Assembly: GCF_023573145.1 (NCBI RefSeq)
Contig: NZ_CP097636.1
Span: 2,108,001 to 2,172,000 of the forward strand
Direction: 5' to 3'
Source of the DNA: Aquincola tertiaricarbonis
Lineage (GTDB): Bacteria > Pseudomonadota > Gammaproteobacteria > Burkholderiales > Burkholderiaceae_C
DNA length: 64,000 nt
The stretch's first letter is position 1. Each line of letters starts with the position of its first letter. Both the position numbers and the translations under genes were made by a program. This document shows, piece after piece, positions 21,798 to 33,350 of this stretch. The notes beneath the pieces were generated by a model, which saw nothing but the letters and a program-made list of their open reading frames with translations, had not been told where the DNA came from and made no database searches.

Positions 21798-22922
21798 CTA
21801 GAACAGGCTGCCCTGCGCCTGCTGCGCCGCCGTCTGCGGCCGGCGGAACTGGCTGAAGTCGAGCGGGATGCGCTCACGGTCCAGGCCCAGGCGCGCGGCC
21901 GCTTTCTTCACCCGCTGGTGCAGCAGCTCGGCCCACACGCCTTTCCCGCGCATGCGGCTGCCGAAGTGGGCGTCGTTGTCCTTGCCGCCGCGCATCTCGC
22001 GGATGCGGGCCATCACGCGATCGGCCCGGTCAGGGAAGTGCTGCTGCAGCCACTGCTGGAAGAGCGGATTCACCTCCCAGGGCAGACGCAGCACGATGCT
22101 GAAGGCGGTGCTGGCGCCTGCCTCGGCCGCCGCCGCCATGATCTGCTCGACCTCGGGCTCGTTGATGAAGGGAATGACCGGCGATACGCTGACGCCCACG
22201 CGGATGCCGGCCGCCGACAAGGCCTTGACCGTCTGCAGCCGGCGCTGGGGCGAAGCCGCCCGCGGCTCCAGGATGCGGGCCAGCTGGGGGTCGAGCGTGG
22301 TGATGGAGACGTAGGCCGAGGCCATGCGGCGGGCGGCCATCGGCGCGATGAGGTCGATGTCGCGCTCGATGCCGGCCGACTTGGTGATGACCGAGAACGG
22401 ATGCTGTGCCTCGGCCAGCACCTCGATCACCGAGCGGGTGATGCGCAGCCGCCGCTCCACCGGCTGGTAGGCGTCGGTGGCCGAGCCGATGTTCAGCGGC
22501 AGGGGCTGGTAGCCGGGCCGGGACAGCGCCTGCCGCAGCCGCTCGGCCGCGTTCACCTTGGCGATGATGCGGGTCTCGAAATCCAGCCCCGGCGACAGGT
22601 TGAGGTAGCTGTGCGTGGGCCGCGCGAAGCAGTAGATGCAGCCGTGCTCGCAGCCCCGGTAGGGGTTGATCGACAGGTCGAAGGAGATGTCGGGCGAGTC
22701 GTTGCCCGACAGGATGGACTTGACGTTTTCTTCCACCAGCTCGGTGCCAGGGGCCACGTGCTCTTCTTGTGCGGCCTGCTCCAGCGCACCCCAGCCATCG
22801 TCGAAGGCTTCTCGCGCGTCGGAGGTGAAGCGGTGCTCGATGGCCCACACCGTGCCCCGGCCCTTGACGGGCGAACGGGGCGAATAGAGCAAGGTGGCGG
22901 CGGGTTGGGCATCGGGGCGCAT
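21798..22922 (-). CDS. Radical SAM protein, PA0069 family (SPL-like), SOS-controlled
   Basis: A 374-residue radical SAM protein. The [4Fe-4S] cysteines are C91, C95 and C98 in CEHGCIYC, preceded by SINPYRG as in relatives of spore photoproduct lyase. The N-terminal KGRG motif is conserved in the family named after Pseudomonas PA0069. The biochemical function is not established; the LexA box at its start suggests DNA repair or damage tolerance. The family-typical N-terminus requires the ATG at 22922, which lies at the predicted transcription start, so the mRNA may be leaderless. It follows dnaB by 56 bp. Confidence 0.87.
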   Translation of the reverse strand: MRPDAQPAATLLYSPRSPVKGRGTVWAIEHRFTSDAREAFDDGWGALEQAAQEEHVAPGTELVEENVKSILSGNDSPDISFDLSINPYRGCEHGCIYCFARPTHSYLNLSPGLDFETRIIAKVNAAERLRQALSRPGYQPLPLNIGSATDAYQPVERRLRITRSVIEVLAEAQHPFSVITKSAGIERDIDLIAPMAARRMASAYVSITTLDPQLARILEPRAASPQRRLQTVKALSAAGIRVGVSVSPVIPFINEPEVEQIMAAAAEAGASTAFSIVLRLPWEVNPLFQQWLQQHFPDRADRVMARIREMRGGKDNDAHFGSRMRGKGVWAELLHQRVKKAAARLGLDRERIPLDFSQFRRPQTAAQQAQGSLF

Positions 22923-22957
22923 ACTGTTAATATATACAGTACTCGCCGCCTGTGCAA
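22922..22957 (-). promoter_or_regulatory. LexA (SOS) box inside a sigma-70 promoter
   Basis: On the minus strand TTGCAC (22957-22952) is followed by exactly 17 bases and TATATT (22934-22929), a good sigma-70 promoter. The -10 lies inside a 20-bp LexA operator at 22922-22941: TACTGT, TAATATAT, ACAGTA on the plus strand, a perfect CTGT-N8-ACAG. LexA bound there would block RNA polymerase. The expected transcription start is near 22922, the first base of the coding region. The -35 sits in the loop of a small hairpin (22946-22963). Confidence 0.87.
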
Positions 22958-22978
22958 AGGCGGGGTCGCCGCTGCAGG

Positions 22979-24394
22979 TCAGTACTCGTCGCTGGCGCTG
23001 CCCGGAGCGAGGTTGTCGAACTTGGTCAGCGGCTTCAGGAAGGTGAGCTTCACCGTGCCCACCGGGCCGTTACGCTGCTTGCCGATGATGATCTCGGCCA
23101 CGCCCGGCTCCTTCGAGTCCTTGTTGTAGTACTCGTCGCGGTAGATGAACATGATGACGTCCGCGTCCTGCTCGATGGCGCCTGATTCGCGCAGGTCGCT
23201 CATCATGGGCCGCTTGTCGGTGCGTGTTTCCACCGAGCGGTTGAGCTGCGACAGCGCGATCACCGGGCACTGCAGCTCCTTGGCCAGCGCCTTCAAACCG
23301 CGCGAGATCTCGCCGATCACCGTGGCGCGGTTTTCTTCGCTGCTGCTGCTGGTGCCGCTCATCAGCTGCAGGTAGTCGATGACGATCAAGCCCAGCTTGC
23401 CGCAGGTACGGGCCTGGCGCCGGGCGCGGGCGCGCAGTTCGGCCGGGTTGAGCGCCGGCGTCTCGTCGATGAACACGCTGGCCTTGGACAGCTTGTCCAC
23501 CGCCTCGGTCAGGCGGCCCCATTCGTCGTCGCGCAGAGCGCCGGTACGCAGGTGCTGCTGGTCGATGCGGCCCAGCGAGCCCACCATCCGCAGCGCCAGC
23601 TGCGAGGCGCCCATTTCCATCGAGAACACCACCGCCGGCAGGCCTTCGTTCACCGCCACATGCTCGGCGATGTTCAGCGCAAAGGCCGTCTTGCCCATCG
23701 AGGGGCGGGCCGCCAGGATGATCAGGTCGCCCGGCTGCAGGCCCGCGGTCATGCGGTCCATGTCGTAGAAGCCGGTGCGCACGCCGGTCACTTCTTCGGC
23801 GCCGTTTTCGGCCAGCTCGGTCACGCGGTCGATCAGCTGCATGACCAGGTGGTCCATGCTCTGGAAGCCCTGCTTGGTGCGTGAGCCCTCTTCGCCGATC
23901 TTGAAGATCTTGCCTTCGGCCTCGTCCAGGATCTGCGACACCGCCCTGCCCTGCGGATTGAAGGCATTGGTGGCGATCTCGTCGCTGGCCTCGATCAGCT
24001 TGCGCAGGATGGCCCGCTCCCGCACGATCTCGGCATAGCGGCGCAGGTTGGCGGCGCTGGGCACGCTTTGCGCCAGCGCATTCAGGTACACCAGCCCGCC
24101 GCATTCTTCGGCCTTGCCCAGGCTTTGCAGCTGCTCGAACACCGTGATCACGTCGGCCGGCTTGTTGGCGTTGATCAGCTGGCCGATCACGCCATAGATG
24201 GCCTTGTGCTCGAAGCGGTAGAAGTCGGTTTCCTGCAGGATGTCGCCGGCACGGTCCCACGCGCCGTTGTCGAGCAACAGGCCGCCGATCACACTTTGCT
24301 CGGCCTCGATCGAATGCGGCGGCACCCGCAGGCGGGCTACTTCATCGTCGCGCGGGGCGCCCGGGAACACAGGGCTCTGGAAGACTGCAGACAT
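22979..24394 (-). CDS. dnaB: Replicative DNA helicase DnaB
   Basis: Replicative helicase of 471 residues. The N-terminal primase-binding domain begins RVPPHSIEAEQSVIGGLLLDN. The RecA-like motor has Walker A ARPSMGKTAFALNIA, Walker B region LIVIDYLQLM, and SREIKGLAK-type LKALAKELQCPVIALSQLNRSVE, with MSDLRESGAIEQDADVI near the end. The ATG at 24394 (MSAVFQS) is preferred; an in-frame ATG five codons earlier is possible. It follows the rpsF-priB-rpsR-rplI group but is separated by a terminator and 249 bp. Confidence 0.97.
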   Translation of the reverse strand: MSAVFQSPVFPGAPRDDEVARLRVPPHSIEAEQSVIGGLLLDNGAWDRAGDILQETDFYRFEHKAIYGVIGQLINANKPADVITVFEQLQSLGKAEECGGLVYLNALAQSVPSAANLRRYAEIVRERAILRKLIEASDEIATNAFNPQGRAVSQILDEAEGKIFKIGEEGSRTKQGFQSMDHLVMQLIDRVTELAENGAEEVTGVRTGFYDMDRMTAGLQPGDLIILAARPSMGKTAFALNIAEHVAVNEGLPAVVFSMEMGASQLALRMVGSLGRIDQQHLRTGALRDDEWGRLTEAVDKLSKASVFIDETPALNPAELRARARRQARTCGKLGLIVIDYLQLMSGTSSSSEENRATVIGEISRGLKALAKELQCPVIALSQLNRSVETRTDKRPMMSDLRESGAIEQDADVIMFIYRDEYYNKDSKEPGVAEIIIGKQRNGPVGTVKLTFLKPLTKFDNLAPGSASDEY

Positions 24395-24481
24395 GGTGGG
24401 GAGCATAAGCCGGCCAGGCACCGCAGCCTGTGGACAGACCTGTGCATGACCTGGGGAACTTCAGCGGATAACCAGAAAGCC

Positions 24482-24580
24482 CTCACCCGCCCGCCGGGCC
24501 GCCCCAAGGGCGGGTGCGGCCCCAGGGCCAGAAGGGCCCATCTTCAAGGGCCTGGGGGTAGCGAGCGCAGCGAGCTTGGG
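24482..24580. repeat. GC-rich intergenic repeat-like element
   Basis: A stretch of nested inverted repeats with GGGCCGCCCC, AAGGGCGGGTGCGGCCCC and the near-palindrome GCGAGCGCAGCGAGC. Similar GCGAGC(G)CAGCGAGC-bearing units are scattered between genes in many Burkholderiales genomes (recalled, not searched). It lies upstream of dnaB and downstream of the rplI terminator and holds no gene. Confidence 0.45.
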
Positions 24581-24589
24581 GGCTCCATG

Positions 24590-24620
24590 AAAAAAGGGCC
24601 GGCAATAGCCGGCCCTTTTT
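24590..24620 (-). terminator. Terminator of the rpsF-priB-rpsR-rplI operon
   Basis: Arms GGGCCGGC and GCCGGCCC with a short AATA loop, flanked by an A-run on the left, which reads as a T-run on the minus strand. It lies 24 bp after the rplI stop and separates it from dnaB. Confidence 0.92.
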
Positions 24621-24643
24621 GACAGCGGTGAACGCTGCGGCGA

Positions 24644-25096
24644 TCAGTCGGTTTCGCCGACGACCACGATGGTGACTTCCGACACCACGTCGGTGTGCGG
24701 CGCCACGGCGACGGTGAAGTCGCCGATGGTCTTCAGCGGGCCGTTGGGCAGGCGCACTTGCGACTTGGCGATGTCGAAGCCTTCCTTCTTCAGCGCTTCG
24801 GCGATGTCGGCGTTGGTGACCGAACCGAACAGGCGGCCGTCGACGCCGGCCTTCTGCGTGATGCGGACCGACTTGCCGTTGAGCTTGTCGCCCAGGGCTT
24901 GAGCGGCGGCCAGCTTCTCGGCGGCAGCCTTCTCGAGCTCGGCGCGGCGGGCTTCGAATTCCTTGATCGCGACTTCGGTCGCGCGGCGGGCGCGCTTGGT
25001 CGGGATCAGGTAGTTGCGGGCGTAGCCGTCCTTGACCTTGACGACATCACCGAGGTTGCCCAGGTTGGCAACCTTGTCCAGCAGGATGATTTGCAT
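24644..25096 (-). CDS. rplI: 50S ribosomal protein L9
   Basis: Ribosomal protein bL9, 150 residues, the usual length. The N-terminal domain begins [32 protein letters not shown], followed by the long connecting helix rich in Glu/Ala/Lys and the C-terminal domain. It is last in the operon, 10 bp after rpsR, and followed by a terminator. Confidence 0.98.
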   Translation of the reverse strand: MQIILLDKVANLGNLGDVVKVKDGYARNYLIPTKRARRATEVAIKEFEARRAELEKAAAEKLAAAQALGDKLNGKSVRITQKAGVDGRLFGSVTNADIAEALKKEGFDIAKSQVRLPNGPLKTIGDFTVAVAPHTDVVSEVTIVVVGETD

Positions 25097-25106
25097 GGCG
25101 GTTTCC

Positions 25107-25397
25107 TCAGGACTTGTGCTGGTCGCTGTACGGCAGCATGGCCAGGAAACGGGCGCGCTTGATGCACGTCGTCAGCTGGCGCTGGAAGAAGGCGCGCGTG
25201 CCGGTCAGGCGGGCGGGCGTGATCTTGCCGTTTTCACCGACGAAGTCGCGCAGCGTGTCGATGTCCTTGTAATCGATCTGCTCGACGCCGGCGACCGTGA
25301 AGCGGCAGAACCGCTTGCGGCGGAACAGCAGCGACTGTTGGTTGCGCTTGGGCTTGCGATCCTTGGCCGAACGGCCTTTACCACGTGGCGGGGGCAT
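25107..25397 (-). CDS. rpsR: 30S ribosomal protein S18
   Basis: Ribosomal protein bS18, 96 residues, with a basic N-terminal extension. Core motifs are [23 protein letters not shown] and [18 protein letters not shown]. It partners S6 (rpsF, same operon) on the 30S platform. Confidence 0.97.
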   Translation of the reverse strand: MPPPRGKGRSAKDRKPKRNQQSLLFRRKRFCRFTVAGVEQIDYKDIDTLRDFVGENGKITPARLTGTRAFFQRQLTTCIKRARFLAMLPYSDQHKS

Positions 25398-25441
25398 AGT
25401 GACCTCTTTTGAATCTGAATCCGGGATTGAACAGGGGCTCG

Positions 25442-25723
25442 TCAGTCGAGTGCCGTGATGTGAAACACGACGCCGCGGCCGTTGCGTGCTGCTGCCAGGA
25501 AGCCGGCGAAGGTGCGTGTGGCACCCAGTTCCAGCCGACCCAGCGGCTGCGTCACCTCACCGATCGCCACCGAACGCATCTCGAGAGACACCTTGCGGGG
25601 GTGGCCGTCTTCGCTGACCTCGGACTCGTGCTTGAGCACCAGGTCCAGGGCCGGCAGGCCGGCGGGGGTGTAGCGCAGCGCGGCACGTTCCAGCAGCTGG
25701 GCTTGCAGAACCAGGCGGTTCAT
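25442..25723 (-). CDS. priB: Primosomal replication protein N (PriB)
   Basis: A 93-residue single-strand-DNA-binding protein with an OB fold, used in replication restart with PriA. Sequence features are [21 protein letters not shown] and LKHESEV, followed by MRSVAIGEV. The length is close to E. coli PriB (104). Its place between rpsF and rpsR is the usual one. Confidence 0.92.
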   Translation of the reverse strand: MNRLVLQAQLLERAALRYTPAGLPALDLVLKHESEVSEDGHPRKVSLEMRSVAIGEVTQPLGRLELGATRTFAGFLAAARNGRGVVFHITALD

Positions 25724-25754
25724 GCGGGCCGCTGCCAGGCCGCGAACATCATGC

Positions 25755-26120
25755 TCAGGCGGCGCTCTCCTGAGCTTGCTGCTTGCGGGCTTCTTCGCGC
25801 TCGACCTGCTTCATGATGACGGAAGGCGCGGTTTCGGCCTTGTCCATCGCCACGGTCAGGTGACGCAGCACGGCGTCGTTGAAGCGGAAGCCGGTTTCCA
25901 GCTCTTCCAGCGTTTCCTTGCTGCACTCGATGTTGAGGCAGAGGTAGTGCGCCTTGCTCAGCTTCTGGATCTGGTAGGCCAGTTGACGACGGCCCCAGTC
26001 CTCGACGCGGTGCACCGCGCCGCCAGCATTGGTGATGCTGGTCTTGTAGCGCTCCAGCATGGCCGGAACCTGTTCGCTTTGATCCGGATGGATCAGCAGA
26101 ACGATCTCGTAATGACGCAT
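25755..26120 (-). CDS. rpsF: 30S ribosomal protein S6
   Basis: Ribosomal protein bS6, 121 residues: [35 protein letters not shown] and [22 protein letters not shown] lies just before the ATG. It is first in the rpsF-priB-rpsR-rplI operon. Confidence 0.98.
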   Translation of the reverse strand: MRHYEIVLLIHPDQSEQVPAMLERYKTSITNAGGAVHRVEDWGRRQLAYQIQKLSKAHYLCLNIECSKETLEELETGFRFNDAVLRHLTVAMDKAETAPSVIMKQVEREEARKQQAQESAA

Positions 26121-26220
26121 GGATTCTCCTTGTGGATTCCAATGTGGAAGCCGCGGCGCTGCATCAAAACGCCTGCGGCAAGGCCCGGAAGGCGCATCGC
26201 CCCACCCGGGAAAGCCCGCG

Positions 26221-26229
26221 AGTATAGCA
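26221..26229 (-). promoter_or_regulatory. Candidate rpsF promoter (extended -10)
   Basis: On the minus strand TGCTATACT forms an extended -10 (TG-n-TATACT). It touches the end of the symporter gene, whose stop is just upstream, and would give an rpsF leader of about 95 nt. No good -35 is seen, as is common for extended -10 promoters. Confidence 0.55.
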
Positions 26230-26231
26230 GC

Positions 26232-28355
26232 TCAGCGCAGCGCAGGGGAACGCAGGCGTTCCACCAGCGCCATCTGGGCCGCTTCCGGTCCCGGGCCCAG
26301 GCGGCTGGCCAGGGCCATCACCACGAAGCCCACCGGCACCCCGAACACGCCGGCCGCCACCGGGTCGATGCCCCACCAGAGCATCTCCGGCGTGGGTGGC
26401 GGCAGGCCCAGCAGGCCACGCATGGCGCCCAGGTTGGTGACCATGTAGAAGACGCACACGCCCAGCCCGGCCGCCATGCCGGCCGTGGCACCGCGCCGGG
26501 TGGCGCCGCGCCAGAAGATGCCCAGCACCAGCGCCGGAAAAAAGGCCGAGGCCGCCAGCGAAAAGGCCGCCGACACGAACTGCAGGATGTTGGCGATGCG
26601 CAGCGACGCCACCCAGGCGGCCACCAGCGCGATCACCAGCACCAGCATCTTGGACATCATCACCCGCCGGATGGCCGAGGCACCCGGATTGATGGCGCGG
26701 TAGTAGATGTCGTGCGACAGCGCATTGGCCACCGTCAGCAGCAGGCCGTCGGCGGTGGACAGCGCCGCCGCCAGCCCACCCGCCGCCACCAGGCAGGTGA
26801 CCACATAGGGCAGCCCGCCGATCTCGGGCGCTGCCAGCACCACCACGTCGCTGGACAGCCGCAGCTCGGCCAGCTGCAGCAGGCCGTCGGCGTTGATGTC
26901 CTCCACCCACACCAGGCCGGTGTCCAGCTTGTTCCAGCGCCGTATCCAGGCCGGCAGCTCGTCGAACGGCGTGCCGATCAGGTGGCTGAGCACCTCGTAC
27001 TTGACCAGCACCGCCAGCGCCGGCGCCGACAGGTACAGCAGCACGATGAAGAAGAGCGACCAGCCCACCGAGTTGCGCGCCTGCGCCACGGTGGGCGTGG
27101 TGTAGTAGCGCGTCAGGATGTGCGGCATGGCAGCCGTGCCCATCATCAGACACAGCACCAGCGCCATGAAGTTGCGGCGGCCGCCCTCCCCGGCCGTCGC
27201 GCTGGCGGGCGGGGACGTGGACGACGCGGTGCCGGCATACGGCTCGGCCTGCGGCGCCATGCCGCCCAGCGGCAGCGCCTGGCGGGCCGAATCGTCGCGT
27301 TCGCGCTCATAGGCGGCGCGGGCATCGGTCTCGTTGCGCGGGGCCATGGCCAGCTGGCGCTCGGCCTGCTGGATGCGGCGCAGCGGCGCGTCCTCGGCCT
27401 TCAGGGCCTGGATGCGCTCCAGCTGGCGCCGGGCGTCTTCCTTCATCGCCGCCGGCACGTCGGCCAGCTTCTGCTGCGCGCTGATGGCGCGACGCTCGAG
27501 CGCGGCCTGGGCGCGCTGCTCGGCCGCGTCGTTGCGCAGGTGTTCCTCCATGCGCGTGACCTGCTGCAGTTGCTGCGAATAGGTCAGCTGCGGCAGCCAG
27601 CTGCCGTTCTGCTTGATGGACAGCCAGGTCAGCGGCAGCAGGAAGGCGATCAGCAGCACGATGTACTGCGCCACCTGCGTCCAGGTGACGGCGCGCATGC
27701 CGCCGAGGAAGGAGCACACCAGCACACCGCCGAGGCCGACGAAGATGCCCACCTCGAAGCTGAAGCCGGTGAGGTGCGAGGTGATCAGGCCCACGCCATA
27801 GATCTGCACCACCACGTAGACGAAGGACACGAGCAGAACCGCCACCACGGCGATGAAGCGCGGCAACGCGCCGTAGCGCTCGCCGATGAAGTCGGGGATG
27901 GTGAACTGGCCGAAGCGGCGCAGGTAGGGCGCCAGCAGCAGCGCCACCAGGCAGAAGCCGCCGGTCCAGCCCAGCAGGTAGGCCAGCCCGCCGAAGCCCT
28001 GCAGGTACAGCACGCCCGCCATGCCCAGGAAGGAGGCGGCGCTCATCCAGTCGGCCGCGGTGGCCATGCCGTTGTAGAAGGCCGGCACACGCCGGCCGGC
28101 CACGTAGTACTCGGCCTCGTCGGTGGTGCGGCACGACAGGCCGATGGTGGCGTACACCGCCACCGTGGCCACCAGGAACATGGTGCCGATCCAGGCGCGC
28201 GAGAAGCCCGAGCGCTCGGCCCAGGCCAGCAAGGCCACGAACACCAGCACACCCACCGCGAACAGCGCATAGCGCCGGTGCAGGCGCCGTTCGAAGGCGC
28301 CCGCCTCGGTGCTGCGTGGGCTGCTTGTCAACACGGCACCCTCTCGCTCCGCCAT
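26232..28355 (-). CDS. Sodium/solute symporter, VC_2705/ActP-like
   Basis: Large SSS-family symporter, 707 residues, with about 13-14 hydrophobic segments. Motifs include TTDEAEYYVAGRRVPAFYNG, MATAADWMSAASFLGMAG and TAAMPHILTRYYTTPTVAQAR. A hydrophilic, coiled-coil-rich insert at about 255-390 (many Glu, Arg, Gln and Ala) ends with PLGGMAPQAEPYAG; as far as I recall this loop is a trait of the VC_2705 branch. The substrate is probably acetate or another short organic acid (inference). It lies 40 bp after ppsA on the same strand and may be read with it. The small DUF4212 partner often found upstream in the family is absent here. Confidence 0.87.
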   Translation of the reverse strand: MAEREGAVLTSSPRSTEAGAFERRLHRRYALFAVGVLVFVALLAWAERSGFSRAWIGTMFLVATVAVYATIGLSCRTTDEAEYYVAGRRVPAFYNGMATAADWMSAASFLGMAGVLYLQGFGGLAYLLGWTGGFCLVALLLAPYLRRFGQFTIPDFIGERYGALPRFIAVVAVLLVSFVYVVVQIYGVGLITSHLTGFSFEVGIFVGLGGVLVCSFLGGMRAVTWTQVAQYIVLLIAFLLPLTWLSIKQNGSWLPQLTYSQQLQQVTRMEEHLRNDAAEQRAQAALERRAISAQQKLADVPAAMKEDARRQLERIQALKAEDAPLRRIQQAERQLAMAPRNETDARAAYERERDDSARQALPLGGMAPQAEPYAGTASSTSPPASATAGEGGRRNFMALVLCLMMGTAAMPHILTRYYTTPTVAQARNSVGWSLFFIVLLYLSAPALAVLVKYEVLSHLIGTPFDELPAWIRRWNKLDTGLVWVEDINADGLLQLAELRLSSDVVVLAAPEIGGLPYVVTCLVAAGGLAAALSTADGLLLTVANALSHDIYYRAINPGASAIRRVMMSKMLVLVIALVAAWVASLRIANILQFVSAAFSLAASAFFPALVLGIFWRGATRRGATAGMAAGLGVCVFYMVTNLGAMRGLLGLPPPTPEMLWWGIDPVAAGVFGVPVGFVVMALASRLGPGPEAAQMALVERLRSPALR

Positions 28356-28395
28356 CTACCGCCGGCAGGGATCGGGGGCCACTTCGGGGCGGTGC

Positions 28396-30804
<2,409 letters not shown>

Positions 30805-30942
30805 GGAAAAGCTCCGTGATGACAAAAAACCGGTGACTCCGTTCGACCGCAGACGCGCGCACCTCCGCCAGCCGTGCTGGTTGTTCTGGTGGTGGGGCGG
30901 GGGCAGCGCATGGGCGTCGGGGTGACGGAAGAAGTTGAGCCC

Positions 30943-30970
30943 ATTCTAGGGTTGAAGCCGCGCCCGCCAA
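30943..30970 (-). promoter_or_regulatory. Candidate ppsA promoter
   Basis: On the minus strand TTGGCG (30970-30965), a 16-base spacer, then TAGAAT (30948-30943). It gives a leader of about 130 nt before the ppsA ATG. On the other strand TATGAT at 30998-31003 could be the -10 for ppsR, with no clear -35. Confidence 0.55.
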
Positions 30971-31036
30971 TCCCCCTGCTTCCACCCGGGGCCGGCCTAT
31001 GATGCAGGCCCCCTTTTCCGCTGCAGCGCCCAGGCC

Positions 31037-31861
31037 ATGCCCAACCGCTCCGTCTTTTTTGTGTCCGATGGCACCGGCATCACCGCCGAGACCTTCGGCA
31101 ACTCGATCCTGGCGCAGTTCACGGCCAAGCCGCGCCGCGTGCGCCGACCCTTCATCGACACCGAAGAGAAGGCGCGGCAGGTGGTGCTGGAGATCAACGA
31201 GGTGGCCGAGCGCGAAGGCAAGCCGCCCATCGTGTTCATCACGCTGGTCAACGAGGTGATCCGCGATGCAGTCACCGGCCCCGACTGCCGCGGCATGGTG
31301 CTGGACATGTTCCGCACCTTCGTCGAGCCGCTGGAGCAGGAGTTCGGCATGAAGTCGAACCACCGCGTGGGCCGCTTCTCCGACGCGGCCAAAAGCCAGG
31401 AATACGACGACCGTATCGAGGCGATCAACTTCTCGCTGGCGCATGACGACGGCCAGTCGTCGCGCAACCTGGAGCTGGCCGACGTGATCCTGGTGGGCGT
31501 GAGCCGCAGCGGCAAGACACCCACCTCGCTGTACCTGGCGATGCAGCACGGCATCAAGGCGGCCAACTACCCGCTGATCCCGGAAGACTTCGAGCGCAAC
31601 AAGCTGCCGTCGGCGCTGGCGCCCTTCAAGGCCAAGTGCTTCGGCCTGTCGATCGACCCCGAGCGACTGGCGCAGATCCGCAACGAGCGGCGCCCGGGCA
31701 GCAAGTACGCGGCGATCGAGAACTGCCGCTACGAGGTGAACGAGGCCGAGGCGATGATGAAGCGCGAAGGCATCGGCTGGCTCAGCTCCACGCACAAGTC
31801 GATCGAGGAGATCGCGACGACCATCCTGCGAGACATCCGCCCCGATCGCCTCATCTACTGA
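31037..31861 (+). CDS. ppsR: PEP synthase regulatory protein (bifunctional kinase/pyrophosphorylase)
   Basis: A 274-residue DUF299-family protein. It inactivates PEP synthase by ADP-dependent phosphorylation of a threonine near its catalytic histidine and reverses this with phosphate. The P-loop-like GVSRSGKTPTSLYLA is near residue 155. The N-terminus is SVFFVSDGTGITAETFGNS, and the C-terminal region ends IEEIATTIL. It is divergent from ppsA, its target, as in many proteobacteria. Its 3' end overlaps the converging methylase gene by 7 bp with no terminator between. Confidence 0.95.
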   Translation: MPNRSVFFVSDGTGITAETFGNSILAQFTAKPRRVRRPFIDTEEKARQVVLEINEVAEREGKPPIVFITLVNEVIRDAVTGPDCRGMVLDMFRTFVEPLEQEFGMKSNHRVGRFSDAAKSQEYDDRIEAINFSLAHDDGQSSRNLELADVILVGVSRSGKTPTSLYLAMQHGIKAANYPLIPEDFERNKLPSALAPFKAKCFGLSIDPERLAQIRNERRPGSKYAAIENCRYEVNEAEAMMKREGIGWLSSTHKSIEEIATTILRDIRPDRLIY

Positions 31862-32643
31862 GCGTTGGTCAACCGCCGCCTGGCCGACTCGTACAGGCAC
31901 ACGGCGGCGGCCGCGGCCACGTTCAGCGACTCTTCGCCGCCCGGCTGCGGAATGCGCACGGTGAGCGCGCAGCGCGCCATCAGCTCGGGCGCCACGCCGC
32001 GGCCTTCATGGCCCAGCACCCAGGCGCAAGGCCAGGGCAGCGCCGCTTCGTGCAGCACGCTGGTGGTGTGCGAGCTGGTGGCCACCAGCGGCACCTGCAG
32101 CGCCGCCAGCGCCTCGGGTGCCACGCCCTCGATCAGCCGCAGGCCGAAGTGCGCGCCCATGCCGGCGCGCAGCACCTTGGGCGACCACAGCGCCGCCGTG
32201 CCCTTGAGCGCAATGACCTGCGCAAAGCCCAGCGCCGCCGCGCTGCGCAGGATGCTGCCGACGTTGCCAGCGTCCTGCAGCCGGTCCAGCACCACGGTGG
32301 GCGCGTCGGGCGCCACTTCGGGCATGGTGGGCGCCTGCACCACGAAGCCGATGGGCGCGGGCGACTCCAGCGTGCTGAGCGACTTGAACAGGGCATCGGG
32401 CAGCAGGCTCACCTTGTCCGCCATCGCGGCCAGGGTCTGCAGGCTGGGTTCACGCAGCCAGGCGCTTTCGCTCACCAGCGCGTGCTGGGCGCGGCCACCG
32501 CGGGCCTGCAGCGCGCGGGCCAGGTGGTCGCCCTCCAGCCACAGCAGGCCCAGCTTGCGGTAGGCCGCCGGGTCTTGCGCCAGCTTGCGCAGCTTGACCA
32601 GCAACGGGTTGTCGCGCGAGGTGATCAGCGGCGGTGCATTCAT
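31855..32643 (-). CDS. TrmH/SpoU-family RNA methyltransferase
   Basis: SAM-dependent RNA 2'-O-methyltransferase, 262 residues. An N-terminal substrate-binding domain ([15 protein letters not shown] ... LWLEGDHL) precedes the knotted SPOUT domain with motif 1 [19 protein letters not shown], motif 2 [15 protein letters not shown] and motif 3 [18 protein letters not shown]. The exact rRNA or tRNA target is unknown. It overlaps rnhB by 4 bp and is the last gene of the long rpsB-to-lpxB block. Confidence 0.92.
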   Translation of the reverse strand: MNAPPLITSRDNPLLVKLRKLAQDPAAYRKLGLLWLEGDHLARALQARGGRAQHALVSESAWLREPSLQTLAAMADKVSLLPDALFKSLSTLESPAPIGFVVQAPTMPEVAPDAPTVVLDRLQDAGNVGSILRSAAALGFAQVIALKGTAALWSPKVLRAGMGAHFGLRLIEGVAPEALAALQVPLVATSSHTTSVLHEAALPWPCAWVLGHEGRGVAPELMARCALTVRIPQPGGEESLNVAAAAAVCLYESARRRLTNAQ

Positions 32644-33350
32644 CGCGTGAGCATGCGGTGGGCTGCCAGTGCGGCATCCGTCGGCCGCAGCAGTTCGCCG
32701 GCCGGCGACAGCAGCTGCCGCACCGGCGCGAAGCTGCGGCGGTGCGCTTCGCAGGCGCCGTGGGTGCGCAGCGCCTGCAGGTGATCGCGCGTGCCATAAC
32801 CCTTGTGCTCGTCGAAGCCGTAGAGCGGAAAGCGTTCGTGCAGCGCCTGGCAGCTGCGGTCGCGCGTCACCTTGGCGATGATGGAGGCGGCCGAGATGGA
32901 CTGCACCTTGGCATCGCCGCCGACGATGGCCTCGGCATGCACACGCAACACCGGCAGCCGGTTGCCGTCCACCAGCACCTTGCCCGGCAGCAGGCGCAGG
33001 CCCTCCACCGCGCGGCGCATCGCCAGCATCGTGGCCTGCAGGATGTTGAGGCTGTCGATCTCTTCGACGCTGGCCTCCCCCACGCTACAGCACAGCGCGC
33101 GGGCGCGGATCTCTTCGTACAGCTCGTCGCGGCGCTTGGCGCTCAGCACCTTGGAATCGGCCAGGCCCTTGATCGGCCGCAGCTCGTCCAGGATGACGGC
33201 GGCCGCCACCACCGGGCCGGCCAGCGGGCCGCGGCCGGCTTCGTCCACACCGGCCACCAGCACGCCAGGCACGTCCCACGACAGGCCCAACTGCTCAGCT
33301 TTGATCGAGGATTTGCGCGATGGCATCGGTGGCGGTGCGGCCGGTGTCAC
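32640..33350 (-). CDS. rnhB: Ribonuclease HII
   Basis: RNase HII, 236 residues as drawn, which cuts the RNA strand of RNA-DNA hybrids and starts removal of misincorporated ribonucleotides. Catalytic acids are in [15 protein letters not shown], the IKGLADSK stretch and the [16 protein letters not shown] region. An in-frame ATG at 33326 (MPSRKSS) is an equally good start; both overlap the end of lpxB. Confidence 0.95.
   Translation of the reverse strand: MTPAAPPPMPSRKSSIKAEQLGLSWDVPGVLVAGVDEAGRGPLAGPVVAAAVILDELRPIKGLADSKVLSAKRRDELYEEIRARALCCSVGEASVEEIDSLNILQATMLAMRRAVEGLRLLPGKVLVDGNRLPVLRVHAEAIVGGDAKVQSISAASIIAKVTRDRSCQALHERFPLYGFDEHKGYGTRDHLQALRTHGACEAHRRSFAPVRQLLSPAGELLRPTDAALAAHRMLTR

Noticed and set aside
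24530..24580. Direct GCGAGC repeats as a CRISPR-like array
   Set aside because: Only two short overlapping units, no spacers and no cas genes.
27200..27620. Large hydrophilic insert in the symporter as a possible novel domain
   Set aside because: As recalled, the VC_2705-type branch carries a comparable loop ending in a PLGGM-like motif, so it is probably a family trait.
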